64,000 nucleotides of DNA from Aptenodytes patagonicus (Eukaryota; Chordata; Aves; Sphenisciformes; Spheniscidae): contig NC_134949.1 in NCBI RefSeq assembly GCF_965638725.1, positions 52,046,151 through 52,110,150 on the forward strand, given 5' to 3'. The position numbers and the translations under genes are program-made. A model generated the notes under the pieces. That model did not search any database, was not told where the DNA came from, and worked only from the letters and a program-made list of their open reading frames with translations. This document shows, one piece after another, positions 1 through 11,554 of this stretch (positions are counted from its first letter, which is position 1; the number at the start of each line of letters is the position of its first letter).

Positions 1-3000
1 CATGACTTTGTTATATAAAATATTTCATTTAAGAAATTAAAAAATAAACCTCATCTTTTTCTAGTTCCTCCAAGATTTCAAAACACAGCATACTGGAGTG
101 TATAAAAGAACATTTTGCATGCTGCTCCATGGACTACCAAAACCCACCACCATCCATCCCGGTAATATTTCAGTTTAGGTATGGCGTAACATGACATATT
201 TGAAGATGAACACAGACAAATATGTCAGGCATAGGAAAAAAACGCTGTTTGTTTGGGTTTTTTTCTTTTGTGTATGTTAACTGAATATTTTTCTTTGATT
301 TTTTGTTTCATTTTGTTTTTTTACTAAGAAGGAGTAGAAGTAGAGTATCCTACTTCTAAACTTTTATAAGTAGCAATGAACCTTCCTGTTTAAATACTGC
401 ATCTCATTGGAAACAGTTTTCTGGAAAAGAAAGGTGACCAAGGTCATTTGACAATTGACTGTAAACCTACAAGAATTAACTAGGCCTGATGTTCAAAGCC
501 AGAAGGATTCAGAATGCAGGCAAAATCTGAAACTTCACCAGTTTTCTCTCCCTGGAAAAGTAAACCAGGAGACTAAAGCTAATTCAGAGCTGTTCAGAAG
601 ATCCAGAAACATTTTCCAACTCTATTTCCACAGTTTTGAACTTGCCTTTGATTCTGAAGTCTATTTCATGATGTCTCAATGATTTGCATATTTCCCAAAG
701 CTTGCAGTTGTAGATTACTGTCTTATCATGACATCCTCAACAAAACAGATGAGTTAAAAGCCAAATTCTGTTTTGTGCTAGAACTTAGAATTCTTAAACA
801 AGTCAGATTACTGATGCATTTTGTAGTAAGATCTCAACAACTGAAAGGAGGCAGCCTTCTGGATTTTTAGAGTATTTCTATTGGGTTTGGATCAGTTAGG
901 TTGGGCCTTTTGGTTTTAATGTCCCCAGACTCAAAATTAACAGAGCAAGCTCAAGAAAAGGTAAATACTTTTTCAACATGTTGCAAAGACTGTTCCGCAT
1001 AGATATAAGATATGGATGATCTCAGAGTTAGGGCTTGAAGAAAAGCCTGTTGAAATATTAGATATAAAAAGAATGAAGGTGAGAGCACCAGCCTTTTCTC
1101 AGTAAAGAAACAGTGACATAGTTGGGCCAGGTTCTCACTGACGTGAAGGCCTGTATCATTGTTCTGGCAGTGTAAAGGAGTCTTTGTTTAAGTGAAAATT
1201 GGCTTCATTGAATTTAAAACTATAAGAATCATTTAAGCTGATGTACTATCCAAAGCTGCTTGTGTTGTGGGATGTTCCCAGTGTTACACAACTGGAAACA
1301 TCTGGCTTATTTCATGGAAGCTCTCAGCATGCAGGACTCCAAGTCAAGACTCTTTGAATACTTCAGGATAATGCATATTCAAGTAACAATGGATGTATTC
1401 ACTAGAAGGAAATCCAGAGGACCACCAAATTGTCTTCATCTTATGCTCACACCAATATGTATTCAACTGTAATATAACCAGTAATGAACATGACGTAGAA
1501 CACTGCTTTTACTTGTGGGTGATTGAGAGGGAAAAATACATCATGCATTTTTCAGTTTTATAGGCAAAAGTTATTATGATAGCACTGTTTTACTCAACTC
1601 CAAAACATTTTTCTTTCAGTCAAGTAGCTTCTCTCATTACTATGAAAAGCTCTGTTTACCTGAGTGTGAGAGGAGCACTCACAGCAGTGCGGGTTTGAAA
1701 GTGATGAACAGTTTAATACATGTTACGCTATGACACAGGTCCTCATTTCTCCGCTCCCTTGCTTAAATCCAATGTTGTGAGCAGTGTCAGCATCATAACA
1801 AAGGGACTCCTGTAAGCTCTCCTTGGGGTACAGCTTTAAGTGTAGGTCAGCGGGTGGATATGACAGTAACATTTGGCCTCAGCTACTGATTCTCTGGCGA
1901 TATGTACCCCTTTATGTCTGTGTGTTTTCCCCTTGAGGCAAACCCTTTGCATTCATTTGTTCTGACTTTCCTGACTCTCTCGATTTTCCTATTCTCATTT
2001 CAGTTTCTTCCTTATACTTTACTTGTACATGTTTCTTTCCCTGCTTCTTAATTTTTTTCCTAACCAATGCCTCATCTTGCTTCCCATAACTGGTCTTACC
2101 TCCCCTTCCCTATCGTATTTCTCATTACACGGATCCTTCTGTTCTGACGTCCTGTCTCCCATACTTCTCTTCTGTATCTCTGTTACCATTCTGCCTCAAT
2201 TCTGCATGTTCTTTCCTTGCCTACGGTGGGAGCACAGAGAACAAGAGAAGAAACCTCCAGCCACCTACAGCCCAGCTTATTGCCTCTGCTCCATATGCCA
2301 GGAATCTGTGCTTCGGGTTGGTCACCACTCCCCGGTCTGTTCTAGCCTTTGGGTTCCCCGTACAGATAATCTGAATTAGCTTCCTCTTGCTGCTGCAAGC
2401 CCCTGTGTGTCGTGTTGTCCAATTTAAGTGCCTTTCACTGCCATGCTGATGAGGAAACAACACAACACTCCTCTCATGTTGGCTCTGTTTAACCACTGGC
2501 ATTGTCCTCGTGCCAAAATGTGGTGGGGTGCATACCAGTTTTGTTAGTTCATTTAGAGCCCTGACTCTGTTTCATTGTGGCTAATGATGAAAACTGTAAC
2601 AAGCACATCGGGAAGGAACCTTTTGCCACTGCAGGATTGCCTACAGAATGCTTTGAAAATAACACTGCTATTCTCTGATACGCATGTTCTGTAATTTTAC
2701 AAAATGAAGAGGCTGATAGAAGGGGTAGATAAATCTATTGCAAAGATGGTCTGATGCATTAATACACAATGCATTGAAACTTTTCTAAGTGAATATAAAC
2801 AAGAAGGCTGCCTCTGGCAATCACCGTCGCTGTCAGAGGAATGTAGCCCTTTCCATTACAATTCACCTGGTTGATTCTGTAATGTTATGATATGGAGGAA
2901 TTTCATTATTCCTTCCACCACAAGCAATCAATTTGTGCCTTCAAGCATAAAATTCAAGTATGCTTGAAGCTTTGCTTTGCTTGCATAACATGTAAATGTT

Positions 3001-4324
3001 ACCAAAGTTTTCCAGTGTTTTTCAAATTCCTGTCACTCTCAGCGTGGCCTGTAGCATGTGACTTTCACAGGCTGGCATTTTATGGCATGAGTAAGATTTT
3101 TATCTTCTACAAGGTATCTTTCTGGCTTGGTTCACTCCGAAAACACCAGGAATTTATAGAATAAGAAGGTTCATTAGCAAGCAGCTCTGAAGGTTGACTT
3201 TTCTCAGTAGGTATAAACTGGCATAGCAAAGCTCTTTTACCCCTACTGGGGTAAATTTAATCCAGAGTGTTTCAAAACCCAAGTCTTTAATGAAAGCCAA
3301 GAGATAAATTTGGATGGCGACATTTTGGAGCGGGGGGAGGTTCTTTCTCCTCTCAGGGCTAAACATAGTTCTGGCAAATGGCCTCAGACTGAAATTCTTG
3401 AGGGAGTCATAATAAGCAAGCCAGGGCAAAGAGGAATGTTTTTTCTCCCTGACTAATTCTTCCACATAAAAAGGTGAAAGGTCAAAGATGAACTTTAATA
3501 CTAATGAAATTCTGAACTTCAGAGCAGTAATATGTCAGAACATTAAAAAAAAAGTCAAAATAAAAAATGTTTTATTATTGGCAACAGTAGGTTGGTTTTA
3601 TAAGCATATATATCTCCGTCCTGATTCCTTTTAACCTTTGGGAGAAGGGGAACTTTTAGATATTAAACACAGACATTAAGCAATCCACAGTAAGGGTTTT
3701 GGGAGTTCAGCCCATACTTTTCCCCTTATGTGCCCTTCTGCATCTTTCCAGCTGACTGAAGGAGTAAAATGGGGCTGTCTTCAAGTTATCACAAGTTCTC
3801 TTTCCCTAGCTTTTTTGACCGAGATGGTCATCCTCGAGGTTAAGTTCCTTCTTCCTTCTGTCTAGGAATATTTCATGCAGATTAGCAAACTTCACATGTT
3901 CATATTATAGAAACAGTTCTGTTGATTCAAACTGCCCCTTAGAGAAGCAACTTGACAAATTCACGTGTATATGTGCATGTGCATTCAGATGTTCAAGTAA
4001 AAAAATTTGCTCACGCTAAAGTTAGTTTAAATTTCATCGCCAGAGTTGAAATACATTTAATGAAAGCTTTGTTATCTTTTTGGGTTTTGTAGTACCACCC
4101 TTCTTGGGCTGGTAATGTACAAACAGGATGGTTGAGCTGTCCTTTTCATGTTATAGATTACCTGTGCTGATGATGACATACAACTTTTAATCATTGTGGG
4201 GTGCACAAATAGGAATCTAACCTGTGAAATAGAAAGTACATCTTGTAAGCTCAGCAGTGCTGGAGTGGCCAAATGCATATCAACCAGCAAGAATCTGCAG
4301 GAAAGCAAGGGGAATGACCACAGC
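1..4324. other. No recognisable gene
   Basis: AT-rich sequence. The open frames on both strands are short, lack homology I recognise and show no convincing splice-site pairs. No young repeat seen. Confidence 0.5.
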
Positions 4325-4945
4325 TGCAGAAAACATGACCTATAAAGAAAGGTTGCATAACCTGTGCTTGTTTAGTATACAGACATGAAGACTGAGTGTG
4401 GGATTATAGTTACGGGAGACAGAAGGGACATAAAAATATGACCTGCTACAGAAAGAAAGAGAACCGTCTGTTTTCCATGTCTATGATAAACAAGAAATAA
4501 TGGGCTTTATCTACAGGAAGAAAAATTAAATAGGAAAAGCTGTCAAGCAATATGAGTATAAAGCATTCAGATATATTTTTGTAAGGATATTGTGGTTTCT
4601 CTATCACTGTGTCTTTATGAACAGGTTAAGCAACAAGAGTGGAATTCACCTCACCTATGGCTGAATCCCATGGGAGAGAAAATCACATTTCCAGCATGTG
4701 ATTCATTTGACCCGCTTCCATTATACATTGGAAGGAGGCGAATTACACTGTGGAAGTGTCTGTTTCTCTTCAGTGGCTGTGAAAGACTCTAGAAAACCAA
4801 TTCAGGTCTAAAGGTCTGTTTTGTAGATGTCTAAAGCTCTGTCAGGACTGTACCATCTCTTGTGTCAGTCATAGCACTGACGTAGTTGATTTTGTACTGG
4901 TGAAAATGGCGAGGCTAGATGACCTCTTGAGGTTGTTTCTAGACT
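4325..4945 (+). mobile_element. Degenerate CR1 LINE 3' end
   Basis: Eroded sense CR1. The order of landmarks is kept: TAAAGAAAGGTTGCATAACC, TGTGCTTGTTTAG, ACAAGAAATAATGGGCTTTA, then AGGCTAGATGACCTCTTGAG near the 3' end. Many small changes; limits approximate. Confidence 0.6.
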
Positions 4946-5590
4946 AAGAAGGAAATTAAGAGCTGTCATTGCAGAAGGTCTGCCTAACTAAAGGACTAAC
5001 TGAAAACAAAAGTTGCCTGTTCAGTAGGATGACAGTAACAAAAATTTGTTATTGTTTGACGGTTGCTTGGCTGAATAATTTGGAATAAGATAATGAATAA
5101 TTTAATTGTTAATAAGCAAACAAGTACATCATCACCACACAATGAGCAAACCGGCATTCTTAAGTCAGTCAAACAAGTCAAGAGTAGAAGAAGCATAGAG
5201 ACTGATTATCCTGAAAATTCCTGACTATGGCCTTTCCAGAACAGCTTTCGTGAAACAGAAAACTGTACAAACAGTTGCTGGGTGTATTGTTAGGTTCTGT
5301 GTATAAATAGAGGATTCCACATCCTGGGCTCATTTCATAAGCGTTATTTTTACTGGAGAAAAAGGACTAAAAACATTGTCATCTTGATTATCTGCAGCAT
5401 AAAATGGCAGAATAAATTTTGAATTATATTCCCAGAAGGTTCCCATTCGACTCTTGAATCCAGAGAAGTCCAAACTCACTGAATGGCCTGATATAGCACG
5501 AATTCCTTCCATGCTGTTGGTAAACTGCAGAATCAGCTTGAAGTGTTCAGCCTGTACCATAATGAGCACACTTAAGAAGCTGGCAAGGCT

Positions 5591-5598
5591 TTAGTCCG
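5591..5598 (-). CDS. Possible terminal coding bases and stop
   Basis: After the acceptor ATTGCATTTGCCTTGCAG the frame from the preceding exon gives Ala-Asp-stop. With exons 10595 and 5852 this closes the reading frame at 783 codons including the stop. A plausible end, not a proven one. Confidence 0.3.
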
Positions 5599-5747
5599 CT
5601 GCAAGGCAAATGCAATTATAGAAACCAGCCTTCCTTTAAAAAGTTTTGGATCTTGAGATTGGCCGGAATGAAATTGGTGTGATTTTCCCTCACCTTTTTC
5701 AGGGCAGTACTCTATTTTTCAAGGGAGGAGAATCATGAAAACCTCAC

Positions 5748-5852
5748 CTGTGAAGTTTCTCATACTGAGTTTAGCTTGACTTGTACAACCAGTTATAAAT
5801 GTGTACTGCCCCTTATCACTATGCTGTCTCAATATTTTCAACCTGTAGTCAT
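5748..5852 (-). CDS. Possible penultimate exon of the FAM194-like gene
   Basis: 105 nt. Acceptor CTTTTTTATTGCCATTCCCAG, donor ACAG|GTGAGG. It enters in phase 1, matching the exon at 10595, and reads DYRLKILRQHSDKGQYTF and onward to LSMRNFTG. The sites are strong; homology is unproven. Confidence 0.4.
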
Positions 5853-6775
5853 CTGGGAATGGCAATAAAAAAGTCACTAGTGGATTTAATGAAATCTTTG
5901 TTACGTTTCCCATCTCAAACCTGCATGCTAGAATGCTGGTTGGGGATGGGGAAGTTTGGGATAGGTTAAGGTCAGGCTGTGGTTTCACCAGACCTTTTCT
6001 GGAAGTCTTGTGCATATTCACATCCTGGGATCGGGGGGGAACACAGATTCTTCTGCTCTTCATCCTAGGCCTTGCATCTATGCTTGGATGGCTGATTTCT
6101 CCACAGACATCTGTTTATAAGAGTGTATGAATTTCACCACTACTGGCAAATGCAGCAGGTGTTACTGAGGGCAAGCTTTGTCCTCCTCCTGCTTTGTTTC
6201 CTTATTTTTCCTCTTTTAGCTTCCTCACGCATTTGGGGGACTTCTGTCTGTGTTTCACACTTAGCAGGAGGTTACCAATGGCACAAACCAGGCGCACTGC
6301 TGCTTGCTGGAGAGACCAGTTACCTTTGTTGTTGTTTGGGATAAACAGAGAATATTGACTAATGGGTTGAAATCTAAAGCTGCTGCTTTCCATCTGTGAC
6401 TGCATGGCCATGCTGCAAGTGAAAGCTAAGTGAACGTAAGTAACTTTCACAGCTCACGTTGCATTCTTCAAGTGCAGGAACACATATCCAGACCCATGGA
6501 TCTGGTTTTGACCTCAAGTTGCCTTCTCCTCTCCATTGCATCACACCGTCAGTCTGACGTGCTTCAGAAATTGGAAAATGCAACCTTTTAAGAGTTGTGC
6601 TGCTAGGGCTCAGGCAGTCACATCCAGAGATAATTATAAATCTAGAAATGTAATCATTTGATGCCAGTTTCTCTCAGCTAGCTCTCAGGACATTTAACCA
6701 TCATTCCTTGTAGTACAGCACTGATGGATGAAAGCAAGTATATTGGCTTAAGTTCATTCTTAAACTGGAACAGCA

Positions 6776-6803
6776 GTGTGTGTTTGTGTGTGTGTATGTA
6801 TGT
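6776..6803 (+). repeat. (TG)n microsatellite
   Basis: Imperfect TG/TATG run in a presumed 3' intron of the FAM194-like gene. Confidence 0.8.
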
Positions 6804-7849
6804 AAGCACACCGTGCTTTGTTATTTGTAGGTTCGTATGTTTGTTATCCTAGTAATTTCTTGACAAATAATGTATGATTATAAATTTGTAAACTGCACAG
6901 AAAAGGCATCTACTTTGGAAAAAAGAGGAATGAAAATCCTGTAGGAAAGAAAACAGCAGGAATGTTTGGTGTTTGGTGGTTGGTTTTTTTCACTTAGCAC
7001 AAACAATGCTTTTGAAAAGCCACTTCTTGCGAAAAAAAACCAACTTTGGTTCCCTTCTGCCTCCTGCCCCTCAAACACACAACTCTAACATTTTGAAGGC
7101 ACAGGAATTAAGTCCTGGCTGAAAATCTTTAGTTGGGGGGCAGGGGGAGAGAGGGGAATTGTCCATATGGCAGGAAGTACATGCCACGATCAGAGAGAAG
7201 CAACTGCCCCTGGGAGCAACTGCGTTATTGTAATGCTTCTGTAAAACCATTTCCTTGAGGCATCTAAAAGACTATATAGAAAGCTGTCTAAAAGCAAATG
7301 TTTAATATCATACAACATTTCCTTCTTGCCTAATACATTCATTAAAACTTGAACTTAATTCTTTTTCTTTGAAGCCATGAATTCCTTCTCTGAAACTCAC
7401 TTGTATTTATTTAGCTGAACAATAGTTATTTTAGTAGGAAATTAAGGATGGACTCTGTCCTTCTAAGTGTACTAAAGGTAGCCTTTTGATTCATTAGACA
7501 CAGAGGACAATTGTGTTTCATTTTGAAGTTTTTTTCCTGATCATCTGAGGAAATTCCCAAGGACCAGAGGAAATTAGTTATCTGCCTCAAGAAGAAAGCA
7601 TGTAAAATTAAGTAAATTTTTAATCCTGCTTTTACACAGTTTGAGAGAGACCTTCCCTTCCTGGGAACATTAATTTTGCTTTATTGAAGCTTTACAAATT
7701 AAAATATATACAAAATTTTTTGACATATGTAGCTGAGGATGATTTCAGAGGCAAAGAACCTTCTTCTCATGAGCTCTGTGCATTTTCCCCCCTAATCCTT
7801 TTATTAAAGTTTTACCCAAATTAAAGCAACAACTGTGCACATACTGGTG

Positions 7850-8910
7850 TAAAAGCAGCTGTGTAGGATTATACCAAAGGCTCATCTAACCCATCCAGTG
7901 TCCTGTCCCTGTGAGTGGCTGGTAGCTGGGGGAGGAGTGGAATAGCATTTATAAGAAAATCCTATTCTTTGTGACCCGTAGCAGCCATAAGCAGTTAACA
8001 ATTCAGGGATTTCCTCAACCAAAAGCTTTGTCTGGGCCGTAACGTTTGATAGCTGCCAATGGAGCTAACCTTCAGGAATGTATCTAATTCCATTTTGAAC
8101 ACACTTATGCTTTTGGCCTCCACCACATCCTGTGGCAAAGAGTTCCACAATTTAATGATGTGCTGTGAGAAAAAGAACTTCCTTTTGTTTTAAATCTGTT
8201 GCTTATCTCTTCATTGGTGCCTGATCATTCCTGTGTTTTAAGAAACAATGAATAATTATTTCTTATTCCTTTGCCACACCATTTTTGCTTTATAAAGCTT
8301 TCTCCTATCTCATCTTAGCCTCTTTTCTAAGCTACCTTATTTAGTCCTTCCTTATACGAACAGCCATTCCACATTATATCCTTTTTTGAGATGTGGTGAA
8401 GACAGTCGTGTGCTGTGTACCAGAATCTCAAAAATGTTTTATTTACCCTTTAACTAACATTCTGCTTGCATTATGACCATTGCAGAGCACTGATCAGAAG
8501 TTTTCAGGGATATGTCAATGAATGAGTCTTAGATCTCTTACTTCATTGTTAAGAGCTTTTGTGTCCATCTTTGCATCTGTATAAATAATTACAATTCTTT
8601 CCCCCATGTAAATTACTCTGCACTTATTGACAGTGAATTTCATATACCAACTGATAATCAATTACTGAGCATTGCACGATCCTTCTGGAGCTCTCTGTGA
8701 TCCTCTTTGAACATTCCAGACAATCAGGTGTGACCTGGAATTTTGTTATCTCTGACACATGACCGATTTTTCAAAACTACAAAAAAATGAGAGTTGCATT
8801 CTACCCTAAATGCAGTGACTTCATTCTTAATGATTATTACTTCTGCAATCAGGCCGGTCCCAGTTCTTCAGCAGAGGTCATGCTGTTGTCCAGCCGAAAA
8901 GAACCATAGC
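7850..8910 (-). mobile_element. Ancient CR1-type LINE (antisense)
   Basis: Old CR1 copy seen from its antisense strand: GGCTCATCTAACCCATCCAG, GCCTCCACCACATCCTGTGG, AAAGAGTTCCACAATTTAAT, then AATTACTCTGCACTTATTGA and GTGAATTTCATATACCAACT. This is the CR1/L3-like consensus shared with turtles and crocodiles. No coding frame survives. Limits approximate. Confidence 0.7.
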
Positions 8911-10537
8911 CTATTTTAGGTTCCAGAACTTCTGAATATTATTTATTGTTTTGCTTTTGAGCTGCTCTGGAAATGACTATATAGAATGCTGCGACCCTTT
9001 CCAATTTGTGACTTCTGGTAGAGTTGCATTTGCCAGCTTATTTTTCTCCTGGTCTTTGCAAGTCACCACTGTACGTAGATAACATAAGGAGAGCTGGAGC
9101 TGCTACCTGTGGCAGGTTTCCTTAGTGCCCCCTGGTCCACAGAGAATGCTTGTATCCTGCAGTATGGCTTTGGTCAAGTCTTGCCCTTCAAAGCCAGGCC
9201 CGTGAAACTGTTCTGAATTGCTACTGCTCCTGTTGGTAAATTAAACTGCTCTGGCTGAGCATGGTAACAGCTGGATGAATGTGACTGGGAATTGCTTGAG
9301 GACGGGTTGAATACCTCTCTGGAAACAGCAAAGAAGGCTCCATCTGTATAGGATGTTCACTGTATCATTTGGAAGGTCGTAGGGGTTGTAACCAGGTGAA
9401 ATAGGCTCATACCTTTGGGACTTTTTGTTTGCTTGGACTGATTATTTGTCAGCTGAGAGACTTAAGGAGTATTGATAGAAAGGACTATTAACACATTCCT
9501 TCTAGCAACAAACTCCATTCTTCCTTAAACAATGGTTAGTCTCTTGTTCAAGCGTAGGAACTAGCCACCTTGCCTTTACCGTTCAGTTTTTAAGACCATG
9601 CTGACAGGCTAATTAGGTTTCAGGTTTTACTCCTTATGCATCTTTTGCATCTATCTGTCTGTGTCTAGGTACTGACTGAAACTGAGCTTGTACTGGTGGC
9701 TAATCTTTGTACCAGTGAATTTCAGGTAAAGTAAAAAAAAAAAGAAACCCAAAACAAACCAAAATGCTGCACATAAACCATAGAATGTCTTTAAATGATT
9801 TTTAAAACAAAAGTAATTTATGAGCTGTTCTAAGGATTAATCAGTTCATCAGCCACAAAAAATTGCTTGTTATCCTGATTTTTCCTTCAAAAATAATAAA
9901 AAATTTCCATATGGGAATGCAAAAAGGTAACATGGAACAGAATCAAACTGCACCTCTGTAATTGGTTACCTGAGTTCCTCAGAGCTGTTAACAATCATTT
10001 TCATCAGCTGTGGGTCATTCATACTAAAGCATGTTATCTTCATCTTTTTCTACAACAGGCCCTGAGTTTATTGTGTATCTTACAGAGTATTTTCTCACTT
10101 TGTCTCCTTCAGCTTTGTAAACTACATGTAGTAGGTTTGGAAGAAGGTTTTTTTTTTTCTGCATTTTGTTTTTCTTATTTATTTATATCACTTTGCCACC
10201 AGAGAGGAAAGAAAATGTTATTAATATTACCAGGGAAAAAGAAGCTGTGTGGTTAAAAATTTAACCTTCTTCAGACATGTTCTGTGGTACTATATACAGC
10301 TAAGCAATGTCGGATAGGCTGCTGGTGTCACCCAGTGGACAGAGAAGTTGATCACAGATAGCTGTCATGTAGAGAAGTTTTTCTTTCTGCAGGAATAGCT
10401 TGTTCCTAACCAACAGAAATATCCTTAATTTTGCAGTAGTTAAGATGAGGCGATATTTGAAAGGTCCGCTGCTCTAATGCCATGGCCACTACTAAAAATG
10501 TACAGAGCAAACACAGGAAGCAGTACTTGTTCCTCAC

Positions 10538-10595
10538 CGTTATTAGGAAGTAGACAAAGAATAACCAAACAATAATTAGTGGGCGCTCTCTCCCA
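10538..10595 (-). CDS. Possible further exon of the FAM194-like gene
   Basis: 58 nt. Acceptor TTACTTTCTCCCAG, donor AACG|GTGAGG. In the required phase 0 it reads WERAPTNYCLVILCLLPNN and leaves phase 1. The splice sites are good, but I cannot match the peptide to the family. Confidence 0.4.
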
Positions 10596-11437
10596 CTGGG
10601 AGAAAGTAACTAAAATAACCAAGCAAAACAGTGTTTGTGCTGGTGTTTACAGAAAGATGTGAGGATTATTAAAATCCAATTATAATGCAATTCTGTGCGA
10701 TGCAAAACAAGATTGCATTTTCTTAGCCTAATAACAGCTTGCGACAGAGGTAAACAGCTTGTCAACAGAGGCGAACAAGACCTGGAGAATCCTCTCTTCA
10801 CAGTGTTACAACAATAATGTATTTCAAAGCATGCAATGTATGCTTTGCATGCAAAAATTCAATAGAATAAATCACCTATGAATTATTCTCTTACAAAAAA
10901 TTCTAATGTTTCCAGACCACATATGAAAACTATACAAGTCCTTAAAACTAACTTCAGCGCATGTTTTATCTTAGACTTTTTCCTGATTTACAAAGAGTAC
11001 TTCTCAGAATCTTGGAAGTTTTTTTTCTCGTTTTAAAGACTGAGACATGCTGTTGTGTGAGGTGCTTCAAGACTTTTTGCCACAGATGAAGCAGAAATGA
11101 GGTTCAGTGCAAGGAGATGGCTAGATCTAACCTACGAAGTCCAAAGGAAGAAATGGTGTTACTTTTCTAATGCTGTGGCAACTAGCATGTGCTTCTTGCC
11201 CTTTGCAGGTGGAATGAGAATGACCTGATGCATTGTAAATCCTGAACTGCTAATAGATAAAGAAGAGTTGGGGCTGCTGGGACAACAGTCAGTACTCCTG
11301 AAGAAGGAAGATTAGCATTCCGCTCTCCTGATGGCCCAAATACTCATGACATGGCAATCCCAAAGTCATTCATTTGTAACCAGATCACAGTAATAGCATT
11401 AAAAGTTAAATAATTGACTGTAATGGTTTTAACATAC

Positions 11438-11554
11438 CAAAACCACGCCAGGAGCTATATTATGTCTCTTTTCCAATAAGGAACCCTTATGATCTGTAAA
11501 TGCATCTGCAGAAGTGATGTCGTATTTGAGGAGGCGAAAGGAATCCAGACAACC
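11438..11554 (-). CDS. FAM194-like gene, C-terminal module exon
   Basis: 117 nt, phase 0 at both ends. Acceptor TACTTCCCTTGTTGCTTCAG, donor TTTTG|GTATGT. Encodes [20 protein letters not shown] and [14 protein letters not shown]. The coding sequence must continue into at least one more exon. Confidence 0.82.

Noticed and set aside
2023-2379. Overlapping open frames on both strands at 2.0-2.5 kb
   Set aside because: Pyrimidine-rich sequence with few stops; no family motif and no splice-bounded structure.
5330-5569. 79-codon - strand frame (includes YNSKFILPFYAADNQDD)
   Set aside because: No acceptor gives a phase compatible with the preceding candidate exon, and a strong GTGAGT donor lies inside it. 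No homology recognised.
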